Positions 17,282 through 27,885 of a stretch of DNA of 64,000 nucleotides are shown piece by piece. Numbering within the stretch: the stretch's first letter is position 1; the number at the start of each line of letters is the position of its first letter. The notes beneath the pieces were generated by a model. The model searched no databases and was not told the DNA's origin. It saw only the letters and a list, made by a program, of their open reading frames with translations. A program made the translations under genes and the position numbers. This stretch comes from Myxococcales bacterium. Its GTDB lineage: Bacteria > Myxococcota > UBA727 > VGSZ01. The DNA lies in contig JAHFED010000022.1 in NCBI GenBank assembly GCA_023248635.1, positions 1 to 64,000 of the forward strand. Direction: 5' to 3'.

Positions 17282-18277
17282 TCAAGGGCCGGGCGCCGGC
17301 CCCAAGACCGGGTCGGGGGCGCGTTCGATGCGCTTGAGCTTCTTCAGCTCCGACGACGTCAACGGCCTCTTGGTTTGTTTCTCGGCCAAAACGAGCTGGT
17401 CTTCGCGGCTCCACAATGCCTCGCCAACGCCGATGCTGTAGCCCAGGGCCATCAGGCCCAGCCCGATGAATTGGCCATAGAAAAAGGGCCGCTCGAGGTC
17501 GACCTCCTCCTGGGTGTAGCCGTCGGCCAAGCCGGTTTGCACCGCCACCTTTCCCCAATAGCCGACGATGTTGAGGGCCAGACCGACGCCCTGAACGCTG
17601 CCAAAGAGCGCCGCCCGGCCGATGTCGCCATTGGCCCATTGCGACAGGCCGAAGGGCAAGAAGGCCACCGGCAGCGGCGTCACGCGCACCGAGGTGGTGC
17701 GTTCGACCAGCACGCCGCCGTCGTCGAAGTTGTCTTCTTTGGCTCGCTCCCGCGCGCGGCGAATCTCGTCGAGGCGCAGCTTCATGGCCTGCTTCTGCGT
17801 CTCGAAGAGCTCGACCACCGGCGGCGGCACCTCGAAGGGATCGAGTTGGAAATCGGGATCGATGGACAGCAGGCTGGAGAACTCGCGGGTGGCCTCCCTC
17901 TTGTGCTCTGGCGTGTCGATGAGCGCGTGGCAGATGCCCAGCATGCGGTGCACCTCGGCCTGCGCCCGTTCATCGGCCAACAACCCGGGGATGGCGAGCT
18001 CAGCGATGGTGGCGATGGTGCCGGGACAGTCGCGGTACTCGAAGAGGTTCTTGCCCCGCCTGAACCGCTGGTCGGGGTTGAGGGGCTCGGCGGCGGGTGG
18101 GCTGCCAGTCAGGGGATCGGGCGGCTCTGTCGCAGGCACGTGGGGCGTGACCGACAGTGGGGGTGGCGGCACGTCAGGCGCCCCAGCGTTGTCCGCGAGA
18201 GCGGTCGAGGCGAGCAGCATCGAGAGCGCGACGACGGCGCTAGGGAGGCGGGGCAGGAGCGTCCTTCTCGGCGTCAC
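17282..18277 (-). CDS. Secreted or membrane repeat-type protein of a kinase operon
   Basis: A 331-residue protein with a signal peptide (LPSAVVALSMLLASTALA), a Pro-rich linker, a helical TPR-like part (about 70-180: FRRGKNLFEYRDCPGTIATIAELAIP...) and a C-terminal part with hydrophobic helices (about 205-290: LPVAFLPFGLSQWANGDIGRAALFGSVQGVGLALNIVGYW). This layout recurs in myxobacterial genomes behind Ser/Thr kinase genes, but I know no defined function. Its start lies 38 bp inside the end of the kinase gene, so translation is coupled. Confidence 0.6.
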   Translation of the reverse strand: MTPRRTLLPRLPSAVVALSMLLASTALADNAGAPDVPPPPLSVTPHVPATEPPDPLTGSPPAAEPLNPDQRFRRGKNLFEYRDCPGTIATIAELAIPGLLADERAQAEVHRMLGICHALIDTPEHKREATREFSSLLSIDPDFQLDPFEVPPPVVELFETQKQAMKLRLDEIRRARERAKEDNFDDGGVLVERTTSVRVTPLPVAFLPFGLSQWANGDIGRAALFGSVQGVGLALNIVGYWGKVAVQTGLADGYTQEEVDLERPFFYGQFIGLGLMALGYSIGVGEALWSREDQLVLAEKQTKRPLTSSELKKLKRIERAPDPVLGPAPGP

Positions 18278-20444
18278 CGAGCTCCTCGTGTAGCACGACG
18301 TCCAGCTGCAGCGTGTCGCCGGCGGAGAACACGTGCTTGTGCCGATAGGCCGCGAACCCCTTCTTGAACACGAAGACCTCGCGCGTCACCCGGCTGTCGT
18401 CGCCCATGGGGACCACCAGCGGGCGGGTCTCTGAGTCCTGCGCGCTCTTGATGCCGCCGCCGCCGACGTCGACGACGGCGTCCTTGATGTTGCAACGCAC
18501 CACCAACAAGGCCGGCCGAGGCTCGAGGCTGCGCACGATCTCGACGAGGCCCTCGCGGGGCACCGTGAAGCGGACCTCGAGCTGCTTGGCCTTGGGGTTT
18601 TGAAAGACGACGACGTGATCGCCCAGGGTGAGCGGGGCTTCAAAGACGCTGGCGCCTTTGGCCAGGACGACGCCGTCGACGATGATGTCTGCCCAGGTCT
18701 TGAGGCGGAATTTCACCGGGCGGGTCTCGGCCACCACGGGAGCAACCACCGGCGGCGCCAGCTTCTGCTGCACGACCATGGGACCAAGGACGGCCGTGCG
18801 GGGGCGACGTTTCCTGTGATCTGGCGCGACCTCGTCGCCGTTGTCGCCCACGAAGCTCCCCGGCGATCCCGCGCTGGTGCCGATGTCGCCGTCGTTTTCG
18901 TCGACGCGTTCGGTTCTGGGCGCATCCACCATCGCCGGCAGGGGAGCTGCGACGTTGTCCACGGCCCGAGCGATGACCACGGCGGCAACCACCAAGCCCA
19001 CGGCGGCCACGCCGACAAAGAGGGACTGCCACCGCAGGGGCGCAGCCGTCGGCGCCAGGGTCATCGTCGGCGAGAAGGCGGGGCTGGGCGGAGCGAGTCC
19101 CGGGTCCGTTGTTCGCAAGCCCGGGAAGGATTCGGCGCGCAGGCCGGAGCCAATGGACTGCGGTCCCGTCGACGTCGCCAGCGGCACCGGCGTGAGGCCG
19201 AGGCCTGAGCTCATCGCTCCCGGGGAGGGTGTGAGGGTGAACCCCGTGGCCGGCGTTGCGGTGAGCGCGAGGCGAGCAAGGTCGTCGTCGTCGATGCTGG
19301 CTTCGGCATCGAGGCGGTCGAGCAGGGCCCGGGCGGCGCCGTCGGCGCTGTCGTCGGCGAGCACCCGGTTCAGGGACGAGAGCGCCCGGGCGGTGGCGCC
19401 TTCTCCCAGACATTTTTCGGCTCGATCCAGAAAGGCCGCGCGCACCGCCGTCGAACACTCCTTGAGGCGGGTCGCGGGCTCGCACAAGGCGCTGCGCAAG
19501 GTCTCGCTGTCGGCGGGGAGCCCACTTTTGTCGAGGACGTCGGCGAGGGCGGCGGCGAATTCGCCGGCGGTCTGAAAGCGGTCTTGGGGTTTGGTGGCGA
19601 TGCTCTTGTGAATGACCCGAGCGAGGTCGTCGCTCACCCGGGGGGACTTCTGCTGCGCTGGCGCCGCCTTGCCGTCGACAATCAACTTGAGCAGGGCGTG
19701 GGGAGTCAGCGCCTCGAAGGGCAGAGACCCCGTGCACACCCAATAGAGCACCGTGCCCAGGGAAAAGAGATCGCTGCGCTCGTCGGCGGGGAGGCCGTCG
19801 ATGCACTCGGGAGCCATGTGCGCCGGCGAGCCGAGCAGGGTGCCGGTGATGGTGAGGCTGCCCTGATCGGCGATCTGCGCGATGCCAAAGTCCATCAGCT
19901 TCAAGACGCCGTCGTCGCGAACCATGACGTTTTCGGGCTTGAGATCGCGGTGCACCACGCCGTTGTCGTGGGCGTGCTCCAGGGCCAGCGCCAGCTGCCA
20001 CACCACCATGGCGCCGACCTCGGGACAGCGCCACAGCGCGCTCTTTTCCGCGTGGCGCTTGAGCGTGGGGCCCTTGACCAGCTCAGCGACGATGAAGCCC
20101 TCGTGGGGCAGGTGGTGGATGTCGTCGTTGTTGTAGCCCGGCTTCTCGTCGAGCGTGGGGCGCTCACCGGAGAAGTCGAAGACCTTGACGATGTTGGGAT
20201 GCTCGAGACGAGCGACGGCGCGGGCCTCACGGGCCAAGCGGGTGCGGCACTCGGGCTTCTCGCGCAAGAAGGGGTGCAGCACTTTGATGGCGACGTCGCG
20301 GGCGAGGTGTTCGTCGCGGCCGCGGTAGACGACGCTCATCCCGCCCTGCCCGATGGCTTCGAGCACGCGGTAGTGGAGCAGCAGACGGCCGACGAGCGGA
20401 TCCGGTGGCGGACCGCGCGGCTCTCCGTCCCGGTTCAGCTCCAT
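18240..20444 (-). CDS. Ser/Thr protein kinase with one TM segment
   Basis: A 734-residue Hanks-type kinase (start taken at MELNRDGEPRG; an in-frame ATG at 20531 would add 29 doubtful residues). The N-terminal kinase domain (about 24-330) has the Gly loop GQGGMSVV, K54, HRDLKPEN (D167, N172) and DFG (185-187). A linker follows, then a TM helix (LFVGVAAVGLVVAAVVIARAV, near residue 480) and an outer part with two PEGA-like beta units (VKFRLKTWADIIVDGVVLAKGASVFEAPLTLGDH...). It would phosphorylate cytoplasmic partners on an envelope signal. Downstream overlap with a secreted protein gene and then an FHA/GAF activator suggests one signalling unit. Confidence 0.93.
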   Translation of the reverse strand: MELNRDGEPRGPPPDPLVGRLLLHYRVLEAIGQGGMSVVYRGRDEHLARDVAIKVLHPFLREKPECRTRLAREARAVARLEHPNIVKVFDFSGERPTLDEKPGYNNDDIHHLPHEGFIVAELVKGPTLKRHAEKSALWRCPEVGAMVVWQLALALEHAHDNGVVHRDLKPENVMVRDDGVLKLMDFGIAQIADQGSLTITGTLLGSPAHMAPECIDGLPADERSDLFSLGTVLYWVCTGSLPFEALTPHALLKLIVDGKAAPAQQKSPRVSDDLARVIHKSIATKPQDRFQTAGEFAAALADVLDKSGLPADSETLRSALCEPATRLKECSTAVRAAFLDRAEKCLGEGATARALSSLNRVLADDSADGAARALLDRLDAEASIDDDDLARLALTATPATGFTLTPSPGAMSSGLGLTPVPLATSTGPQSIGSGLRAESFPGLRTTDPGLAPPSPAFSPTMTLAPTAAPLRWQSLFVGVAAVGLVVAAVVIARAVDNVAAPLPAMVDAPRTERVDENDGDIGTSAGSPGSFVGDNGDEVAPDHRKRRPRTAVLGPMVVQQKLAPPVVAPVVAETRPVKFRLKTWADIIVDGVVLAKGASVFEAPLTLGDHVVVFQNPKAKQLEVRFTVPREGLVEIVRSLEPRPALLVVRCNIKDAVVDVGGGGIKSAQDSETRPLVVPMGDDSRVTREVFVFKKGFAAYRHKHVFSAGDTLQLDVVLHEELGDAEKDAPAPPP

Positions 20445-20780
20445 CGTCTGCGCCAAAGGCCCCCCGCTCACACCACCAAGTCCCGAAAAACCTGCAGGTC
20501 GAAACCACCAGAACCAGCACCGGTTCACCAAGCGCTGGCAGCGGGCGGCCCCTCCCCCCTTGCAACGCTCCAGTCCCGGGATCGGTCGAAAGCCAGCCGA
20601 CCTTACAGCACCCGTCTGGTCAATTGGCCGCCCAGCCGATGGATCGAGATCACGGGTCGACGCCGTCCAACGATGTTCCAGAACACTGGCGCGCCTTCAG
20701 TGCCAATTCCTTTTCAGACCTCAGCCCCATCATCCAACGGCCTTTTTTCCCCAGCCCCCCGAACAGGGTTGGGGCGAAGG

Positions 20781-22481
20781 TCAAAACATGAATCCCACAC
20801 CCACGGAGGCGCCGGCGGCGACGTTGATCGAGCGACCGCCCTGCAAGGGGACGAGCTCATCGCTGCCTCCGACGACGGTGGCGCGGTCGCCGGCGCCGTC
20901 GAAGGCGACGGTGAGGCCGGTACTCTTGCCCGCGGCCTCGACGAAAAAGCCGCTGAAGAGGTCCACACGCAGCAAGAGCTCCGCGTGGTAGCCAAACGCA
21001 AGCGACGAGCCTCCCGGATTGTCGGGTTGCTCGCGGTAGTCCGTCGCCGGCAGCGCATCGACCTTGAGCTCCAGCTCCACCCGGCGATCACCGATGAAGA
21101 GCGGCAAGTAGACCTCAGGGCCGACGGCGAAAGCGTTCAGCTGAAAGCCGGGCACCACGGTCAAGGTCTCGTTGCTGCCGCTGACGATTTGCTTCTCCAC
21201 CGACGCCCCCCAGTGCCGGTAGCCGGCGCGGGCGCCGATCCCCACGAGCCGGAAAACGCCGTCGTCGGCGAAGTGCAGGAGCAGGCGCGCCTTGATCGCT
21301 GCACCGCCGTCGACGTGCCAGGAGACGAATCTGTTCGGCGTGATCGTCAGGTTGGCGTTGCTGTTGATTTGGAACTGCACCGCCGCCAAGGACACCCCAG
21401 CGTCGAGTCCGAGCCAGGGAAAGGGCCAGAGATCGACCCGCGCCGATCCCCCTGGATAAAAGCCTGCCTGCACAGCATCTGGCTGCACGCCGTCGTCGCC
21501 GTCGAACTTGTAGTACCAGGTGGCCCCGTCGAAGGTCCCCGAGAGGGCGATGAGGTGGGCGTCTTTCACGGTGCCGCCGCCGCCGACGTCGTCTTCGGCC
21601 CCTAAGAGAGATCGCCTGTCGCCGTCCAGCCCCGAAAGGTCCCGCTCGTCGAGCGGGGCCCGGCGTCGAGCGGGGGCCGCGTCGTCGTCGTCGCGGGCGA
21701 CGGGGCGTGGGGGGGCCTTGGGTCGGGCGTCGTCGTCGTCGTCGTCGATGGAGCGCGCGGGTCGTCGCTTTTCGGCGTCGGCGGCAGCCCGGGTGGGGCG
21801 GGGTTTGGGCGCGGCACGGTCGTCGTCATCGTCGTCGACGGCTCGGGCGGGCAGCGGGGTGCGAACGCTGCGATCGGCGGGCGCCAGCACGTCGTCGTCG
21901 GTGGGTCGTGGGGAATGAACCGGGCGATCGGCAGGTGCCAGGACGTCGTCGTCGTCGACGCCGGCGGCCACCGGCGTGGGGAGCTTGGCAACGGGCAGCT
22001 TGGGCCATTTGGCGAGCGCCGGCTTCAAAAACGACAGCGTCGTCGCCGCGATCTGGTCGACGGCGGCCCCCGCAGCGACCTCGCGAAAGGCGTGGGGCAG
22101 CCCGTCTGCGCCCCAGGCCACCACCAAGGGCTTACCCGTCGACGACGTCAGCGCCGACGGTGCACCCACCAGCACCTCGATGCCCCTCTTCTTCAGCAAG
22201 CGCGAGAGCACCGGAGCCGTGAAGGCGGCCGCGCCAGCGTCGTCGATGTCGGCCAGCAGCTGTTCGGCGTCGACCACCCGGGTGTTGTCGATGAGCTCGA
22301 GCTCCAGCTCCAGGGCCTCTTTGGCTTGGGTGGCCTTCTGGCCGGCGAGGGAGGCGAAGGGGAGCACGACGATGTCGAGAGGCTCGTTGTGCGGCTTGGC
22401 CTGCCGTCGACGTCGGGCAGCATCGGCCGGGGCCGCCAAGAGCAGCGCCGCCGCACACACCAACAAGCCGCACGCGCGCAT
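20781..22481 (-). CDS. Asp-rich outer-membrane-type protein
   Basis: A 566-residue secreted protein from ATG 22481 (signal peptide MRACGLLVCAAALLLAAPADA). Residues about 30-165 form a TolB-N/FlgO-like alpha/beta unit (LDIVVLPFASLAGQKATQAKEALELELE...GIEVLVGA). The middle (about 170-300) is low complexity with Asp runs and a duplicated phrase DDDVLAPADR. The C-terminal ~230 residues look like a beta-barrel of alternating strands ending ...VGVGFMF, the usual C-terminal Phe. No named family. The gap upstream (22482-22830) holds palindromic repeats and a hairpin. Confidence 0.6.
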   Translation of the reverse strand: MRACGLLVCAAALLLAAPADAARRRRQAKPHNEPLDIVVLPFASLAGQKATQAKEALELELELIDNTRVVDAEQLLADIDDAGAAAFTAPVLSRLLKKRGIEVLVGAPSALTSSTGKPLVVAWGADGLPHAFREVAAGAAVDQIAATTLSFLKPALAKWPKLPVAKLPTPVAAGVDDDDVLAPADRPVHSPRPTDDDVLAPADRSVRTPLPARAVDDDDDDRAAPKPRPTRAAADAEKRRPARSIDDDDDDARPKAPPRPVARDDDDAAPARRRAPLDERDLSGLDGDRRSLLGAEDDVGGGGTVKDAHLIALSGTFDGATWYYKFDGDDGVQPDAVQAGFYPGGSARVDLWPFPWLGLDAGVSLAAVQFQINSNANLTITPNRFVSWHVDGGAAIKARLLLHFADDGVFRLVGIGARAGYRHWGASVEKQIVSGSNETLTVVPGFQLNAFAVGPEVYLPLFIGDRRVELELKVDALPATDYREQPDNPGGSSLAFGYHAELLLRVDLFSGFFVEAAGKSTGLTVAFDGAGDRATVVGGSDELVPLQGGRSINVAAGASVGVGFMF

Positions 22482-22562
22482 GGCTGAACGATACAGCGCT
22501 TGTCCCGTCGACGGCCTGGGCTGGGCATCCGGCGATCGGCGGCACAACGACCAGCGTTTTGA

Positions 22563-22660
22563 TGTTTGATGTTCAAGACGCTGGCGCGTCTTGAAGTTTG
22601 GAGGTTCAAGACGCTGGCGCGCCTTGAAGTTTGGAGGTTCAAGACGCTGGCGCGTCTAAT
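22563..22660. repeat. Three 33-bp palindromic repeat units (family A, array 1)
   Basis: TTCAAGACGCTGGCGCGTCT(TGAA) dyads start at 22572, 22605 and 22638 and are separated by GTTTGGAGG, a 33-bp period. It is the reverse complement of the arrays at 42883 and 51493. It lies upstream of the Asp-rich protein gene. Confidence 0.8.
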
Positions 22661-22771
22661 CCCAGAGATCAGTTGAATCTGCATCTTCGGGAGCGGAGCG
22701 ACCACGGATGGGGAGGGCCCCGTCGGCGACTTGCTCGACGACGGGAGGGGGCGCAGCCCCCTTTGAAACAC

Positions 22772-22817
22772 AATCCCTGGGTTCAGTTGAGTGCAAACTC
22801 AACTGAATCCAGGGATT
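22772..22817 (-). terminator. 20-bp hairpin after the DUF971 gene
   Basis: Arms 22772-22791 and 22798-22817 pair along 20 bp with one G-T, around a 6-nt loop. It lies 14 bp past the stop of the minus-strand gene at 22831, followed on that strand by GTGTTTC. A related half-site (TAATCCCAGAGATCAGTTGA) is near 22660, so it may be a palindromic repeat as well as a terminator. Confidence 0.45.
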
Positions 22818-22830
22818 AGAACCTCGAGGG

Positions 22831-23172
22831 TCAGGATTTCGCGGAGGTCTCTGGTGGGCCCCAGCGCTCGACCTCGGCCGGATCGAGCTTGCGCAAAGTG
22901 TCCCAGCGAAAGATGCCGGTGTCGTGGGCGTCGGCGAATTTGAAATGGATGGCGTAGCGGCCCACCAGCTGGGCGTCAAAGATGGCTTTGCAGGAATTCT
23001 CGATGAATTTCACACCAGTAGCGTCGTGGCCCTGGCACACGGCGCAGGGGCAGTAGCCCCGCAGGCGCGACACCGGGATGGAGCTGGTGTGCCCGTCGCC
23101 CCAGACGACGACGACGACGCTGGCCTCGTTTTTCACCTGGATGTCGCGGGCTTCGAATTCCTTTTGGCGCAT
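22831..23172 (-). CDS. DUF971 / GBBH-like N-terminal domain protein
   Basis: A 113-residue protein starting at ATG 23172, chosen because AAGGA lies 8 bp upstream; an ATG at 23220 is in frame. The pattern VVVVWGDGHTSSIPVSRLRGYCPCAVCQGH...VGRYAIHFKFADAHDTGIFRWDTLRKL is the DUF971 (gamma-butyrobetaine hydroxylase-like N-terminal) domain. It keeps CPCAVC, like stand-alone bacterial members that are linked to iron-sulfur or metal handling. The upstream gene's stop is 45 bp away, so they may be cotranscribed. Confidence 0.85.
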   Translation of the reverse strand: MRQKEFEARDIQVKNEASVVVVVWGDGHTSSIPVSRLRGYCPCAVCQGHDATGVKFIENSCKAIFDAQLVGRYAIHFKFADAHDTGIFRWDTLRKLDPAEVERWGPPETSAKS

Positions 23173-23216
23173 GCTGGAGTCCTTCAATCCTAATACTGTG
23201 CTGCTTTGGGCATCGA

Positions 23217-24491
23217 TCAAGCGGCGAAGAAATCGATGAGCTGCTGGCGCATGGCGTCGGAGTCGCGCATGCCCATGGCGACCAGATCGGCCGCATATTC
23301 TCCATCGAAGAGCAGGTAGCTGAGCAGGTCGCCTTCGCGTTCGCCGCCCGTGCCCGCCAAGCGCCGCAGCAGGGGCCCCACGATGGGACCGGCGCGCGTG
23401 ACGACGGAGCCCAGCCGCAGATGCTTGGAGGCGACGGCGGCGATGTCTTCGTTGGGCCTGACCATCAGCGCTTCGACCTTGCGGTAGCTCTGCCCGCGGG
23501 CCTTGGTCATGCTCGCGCCCAGGGCCTCCTTGAAGCCGTCGCCGTAGGCCCGTTCGCCGGCGTCGATGAGGGAATTGAATCGCTCTAGACGCTGAAGATC
23601 ATACTCCGTTTTATCGCTCAAGAACGAGTTGAGAATCTTACCCAGAAGAAAGGCCGCCGACGGCGATTGTTCGACGGCGTCGGGGGCGCGGGATTCGGTG
23701 GGCAGCATCATGCCGCCCTCTTTGCCGGGCTCCTCCTTGGCGCGCAGGCCGATGACGAGCAGCCGATCGGCGCCGAGGCGAATGGCGGGGGAGATGGGCG
23801 TGTTCAGCTTGAGGCCGCCGTCGCAGTAGACCTCGCCTTCGATGTCGACGCAGGGAAAAATCCACGGGATGGCCGCCGACGCCAGCGCGTGCTCAGGACC
23901 GATCTTCACGGCGCGGGCGACGACGCCGGGGTCGGTGGACCAGGCCGGCATCTTGCCGTCTTTGACGTGGACGAAGGAGTGGGTCTTGCCCGACGCCACA
24001 TGGGTGGCGTTGACGCACACGCCTTGCAAGACGCCCGAGCGGATGTTCTCGTCGATGAGGCCCCACCGCGTGCCCCGTCGCACCAGCTGATCGAGGGGCG
24101 AGGTGTTGAGCAAGCCCCCCAGGCGCCCCGGCCCCAGGGCGTCGTCGATCTCCCCCCGACCTCGTGATCCAAAGAGCCACTTGGGCAGGTTCAGCAGCTG
24201 CTTGAGCCCGACCTGGTACACGCCGTCGATGCGCAGCCGCTCCCAGACGTCGGCGAGGGCGCGTCCTTGCACCTCGGGTTGGTGCGACGTCGCCGCCAGG
24301 AAGCAGGTGTTGATGGCGCCCACCGAGGTCCCGCAGATGATCTCGAAGCGCGCCTGCGCTCGCGTTCGGGCGGGCAGCTCGTTGCGGATGTACTTGATGA
24401 CGCCGGCCTCATAGCAGCCCCGCGCCCCGCCGCCGGACAAGACGAGGCCCGTCAGCGCAGCCTGTCGACGACGAACCGGAGCCTCATCCAC
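23217..24491 (-). CDS. Patatin-like phospholipase / acyl hydrolase
   Basis: A 424-residue protein with the patatin fold. The oxyanion loop is SGGGARG (19-25), the nucleophile elbow GTSVG has S56, and the catalytic D224 is in CDGGLKLNTP. The block WIFPCVDIEGEVYCDGG is typical of bacterial RssA/YchK-like members. No signal peptide is visible, so it is probably cytoplasmic or inner-membrane associated; residues after ~300 form a helical C-terminal region with no clear motif. Substrate unknown: membrane phospholipid or acyl esters by family. Confidence 0.9.
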   Translation of the reverse strand: MDEAPVRRRQAALTGLVLSGGGARGCYEAGVIKYIRNELPARTRAQARFEIICGTSVGAINTCFLAATSHQPEVQGRALADVWERLRIDGVYQVGLKQLLNLPKWLFGSRGRGEIDDALGPGRLGGLLNTSPLDQLVRRGTRWGLIDENIRSGVLQGVCVNATHVASGKTHSFVHVKDGKMPAWSTDPGVVARAVKIGPEHALASAAIPWIFPCVDIEGEVYCDGGLKLNTPISPAIRLGADRLLVIGLRAKEEPGKEGGMMLPTESRAPDAVEQSPSAAFLLGKILNSFLSDKTEYDLQRLERFNSLIDAGERAYGDGFKEALGASMTKARGQSYRKVEALMVRPNEDIAAVASKHLRLGSVVTRAGPIVGPLLRRLAGTGGEREGDLLSYLLFDGEYAADLVAMGMRDSDAMRQQLIDFFAA

Positions 24492-24766
24492 GGGGCGACC
24501 CTTAGCACAGGTGCTCCTGCGCGCCGCCCGATCTCATCTTCGCTGGCGGCTGGGCGACGGGCATAGCGCCTTGGCATGGTCGTGCGACCCATGTCGCGGG
24601 CTGCAGGCGCCGCCGAGGACCAACCCGAAGCGCGGGCAGACAGCCCGCATCCGGATGCGGAAAAATCGAGCTTGATCCCTATGCTGCCAGCCCTGTGCCA
24701 GCGTACACTCCCTGGGCTTTCCACGCTTTGACGTCTTGATGCTCAAGACAGCAACGGGAGTCGTCG

Positions 24767-26446
<1,680 letters not shown>

Positions 26447-26469
26447 ATTCAGAATGCAATGGTCGACCT

Positions 26470-27885
26470 GTGAAGCCTGACGCCGGCAAAGAGCGGGACA
26501 AGCAGCGCCTCGCTGGCAAAAAGGCGAAGAAGGCCGCGCAAAAGGCCCAGCGCGAGGCCGAGCGGGCGCCGGCGTCGTCGTCGGAGCTGCAGGAGCTCGA
26601 GGACCACATCAAGAGGCGCAGCGGGTCCAACCGCCGGGCCGCCTTCGCAGCACTCGCAGCCGTCGACGCCGACCGTGCCTTCGCCGTCGTCGAGGTGGTC
26701 GCGCGCACCGCCAGTGGAAAGACCTTGCAACAGCTCGGTGCTCTGCTGCTCAGCCGCGGTGATGCAGCCGTCGTCGACGCCGCCGCTGCCGGCCGCTTTG
26801 GTGAGCTGCCCGTCTGGGAGCACGCGCCCAACGCCATCGACGCCGCTGCCGAGCGCCTGCGTCTGAGCTTGGCTGCGCTCAAGCCCGAGCAGGTGGTGCA
26901 GCGGGCGCGCTCCCTGGGTGTCGTGCCCTTGCGCGAGGCCGCGCGGGGCTGTCCGCAGGTGGGTGCGTTGTTGGTCGCCCTCCTCGACGACGACCGCCTG
27001 CTTGCGGTGCCGGGCGTGGTTGGGGCGCTCTGTGAGCACCTCTTGGAGCTCGATGCCCCGGCGCTGTGGGCCCGTCGCGACCGGGCACCCGTCGAGCTGC
27101 GCGCCGTGGCTGGCTTCGCCTTGGGCTATCTGGGCACCGACGCCGCCGCCGCCGATGCCTTCGCGCAATGGCTGGAGGGATTGCCGCCGTCGTCCCGCAC
27201 CCTGCGCTTGCATCAGGCCGCGCTGCCGGCATCGGCGACCCGTTTGCCGGTGGAGCAGCGGGTGCGGCTGCTGCGCCTGGTCTTTCTCGACGAAGGGAGT
27301 GAGAGCTTGGTGCGACGTGGCAGCGCCGCCGCCGCCCTGCTGGCCGCCGGGACCCCGCAGGGGCGAGAGGTGGTGTTGTCCCACCCCCTGGTAAACGTCA
27401 GCGCGACCATCGTCGCCTGCGCCGAACTCGAGTTCGAGGAGGCCTGGGCCGTAATCGGGCCGCATTTTTCTGTCGTCCAGCGGGTGCGGGACTGTTTGCT
27501 GGAGACCCGGCACGCCCGTCACCCCGGCCTGCTCGACGCTGCCGTGGCGCTGCTCTCGCACGATCCCAGGGGAGCCCTCGCCTTCTTGGCTCGCAGTGAG
27601 GACGTCCGCGCCCGCGAAGAGATTGCCAACGTATTTTCGCGTTGCTCTGTCGAAGAAGCCGCGCCGCTGCTCTTTGCCTTGGCGGCCTCGAGCCACCGCT
27701 CTTTGCGGGATGAGCTCGGATTTGCGCCGAAGCTCTTCCTCACGCGCTTCCTCTCCTACGCCGACGGCGGGCCACGTCCCGACCGCTTCGTCGACGCCCT
27801 GCGCGCGTTGAAACCCCGCGCCGGCGACCTCGCCTTCGACGTCGAACGCGCCCTCGCGCGACTCGAGCGCCGCCCCCGTCGCTGA
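26470..27885 (+). CDS. HEAT-like alpha-helical repeat protein
   Basis: A 471-residue soluble protein from GTG 26470. The first ~45 residues are a basic coiled-coil-like tail (KERDKQRLAGKKAKKAAQKAQREAERA). The rest is Ala/Leu-rich paired helices resembling HEAT or PBS-type repeats. No catalytic motif is seen. It follows rpoN by 23 bp on the same strand and is probably cotranscribed. It is convergent with, and directly abuts, the Dus gene (27885/27886). Function unknown; scaffold is a guess. Confidence 0.6.
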   Translation: MKPDAGKERDKQRLAGKKAKKAAQKAQREAERAPASSSELQELEDHIKRRSGSNRRAAFAALAAVDADRAFAVVEVVARTASGKTLQQLGALLLSRGDAAVVDAAAAGRFGELPVWEHAPNAIDAAAERLRLSLAALKPEQVVQRARSLGVVPLREAARGCPQVGALLVALLDDDRLLAVPGVVGALCEHLLELDAPALWARRDRAPVELRAVAGFALGYLGTDAAAADAFAQWLEGLPPSSRTLRLHQAALPASATRLPVEQRVRLLRLVFLDEGSESLVRRGSAAAALLAAGTPQGREVVLSHPLVNVSATIVACAELEFEEAWAVIGPHFSVVQRVRDCLLETRHARHPGLLDAAVALLSHDPRGALAFLARSEDVRAREEIANVFSRCSVEEAAPLLFALAASSHRSLRDELGFAPKLFLTRFLSYADGGPRPDRFVDALRALKPRAGDLAFDVERALARLERRPRR

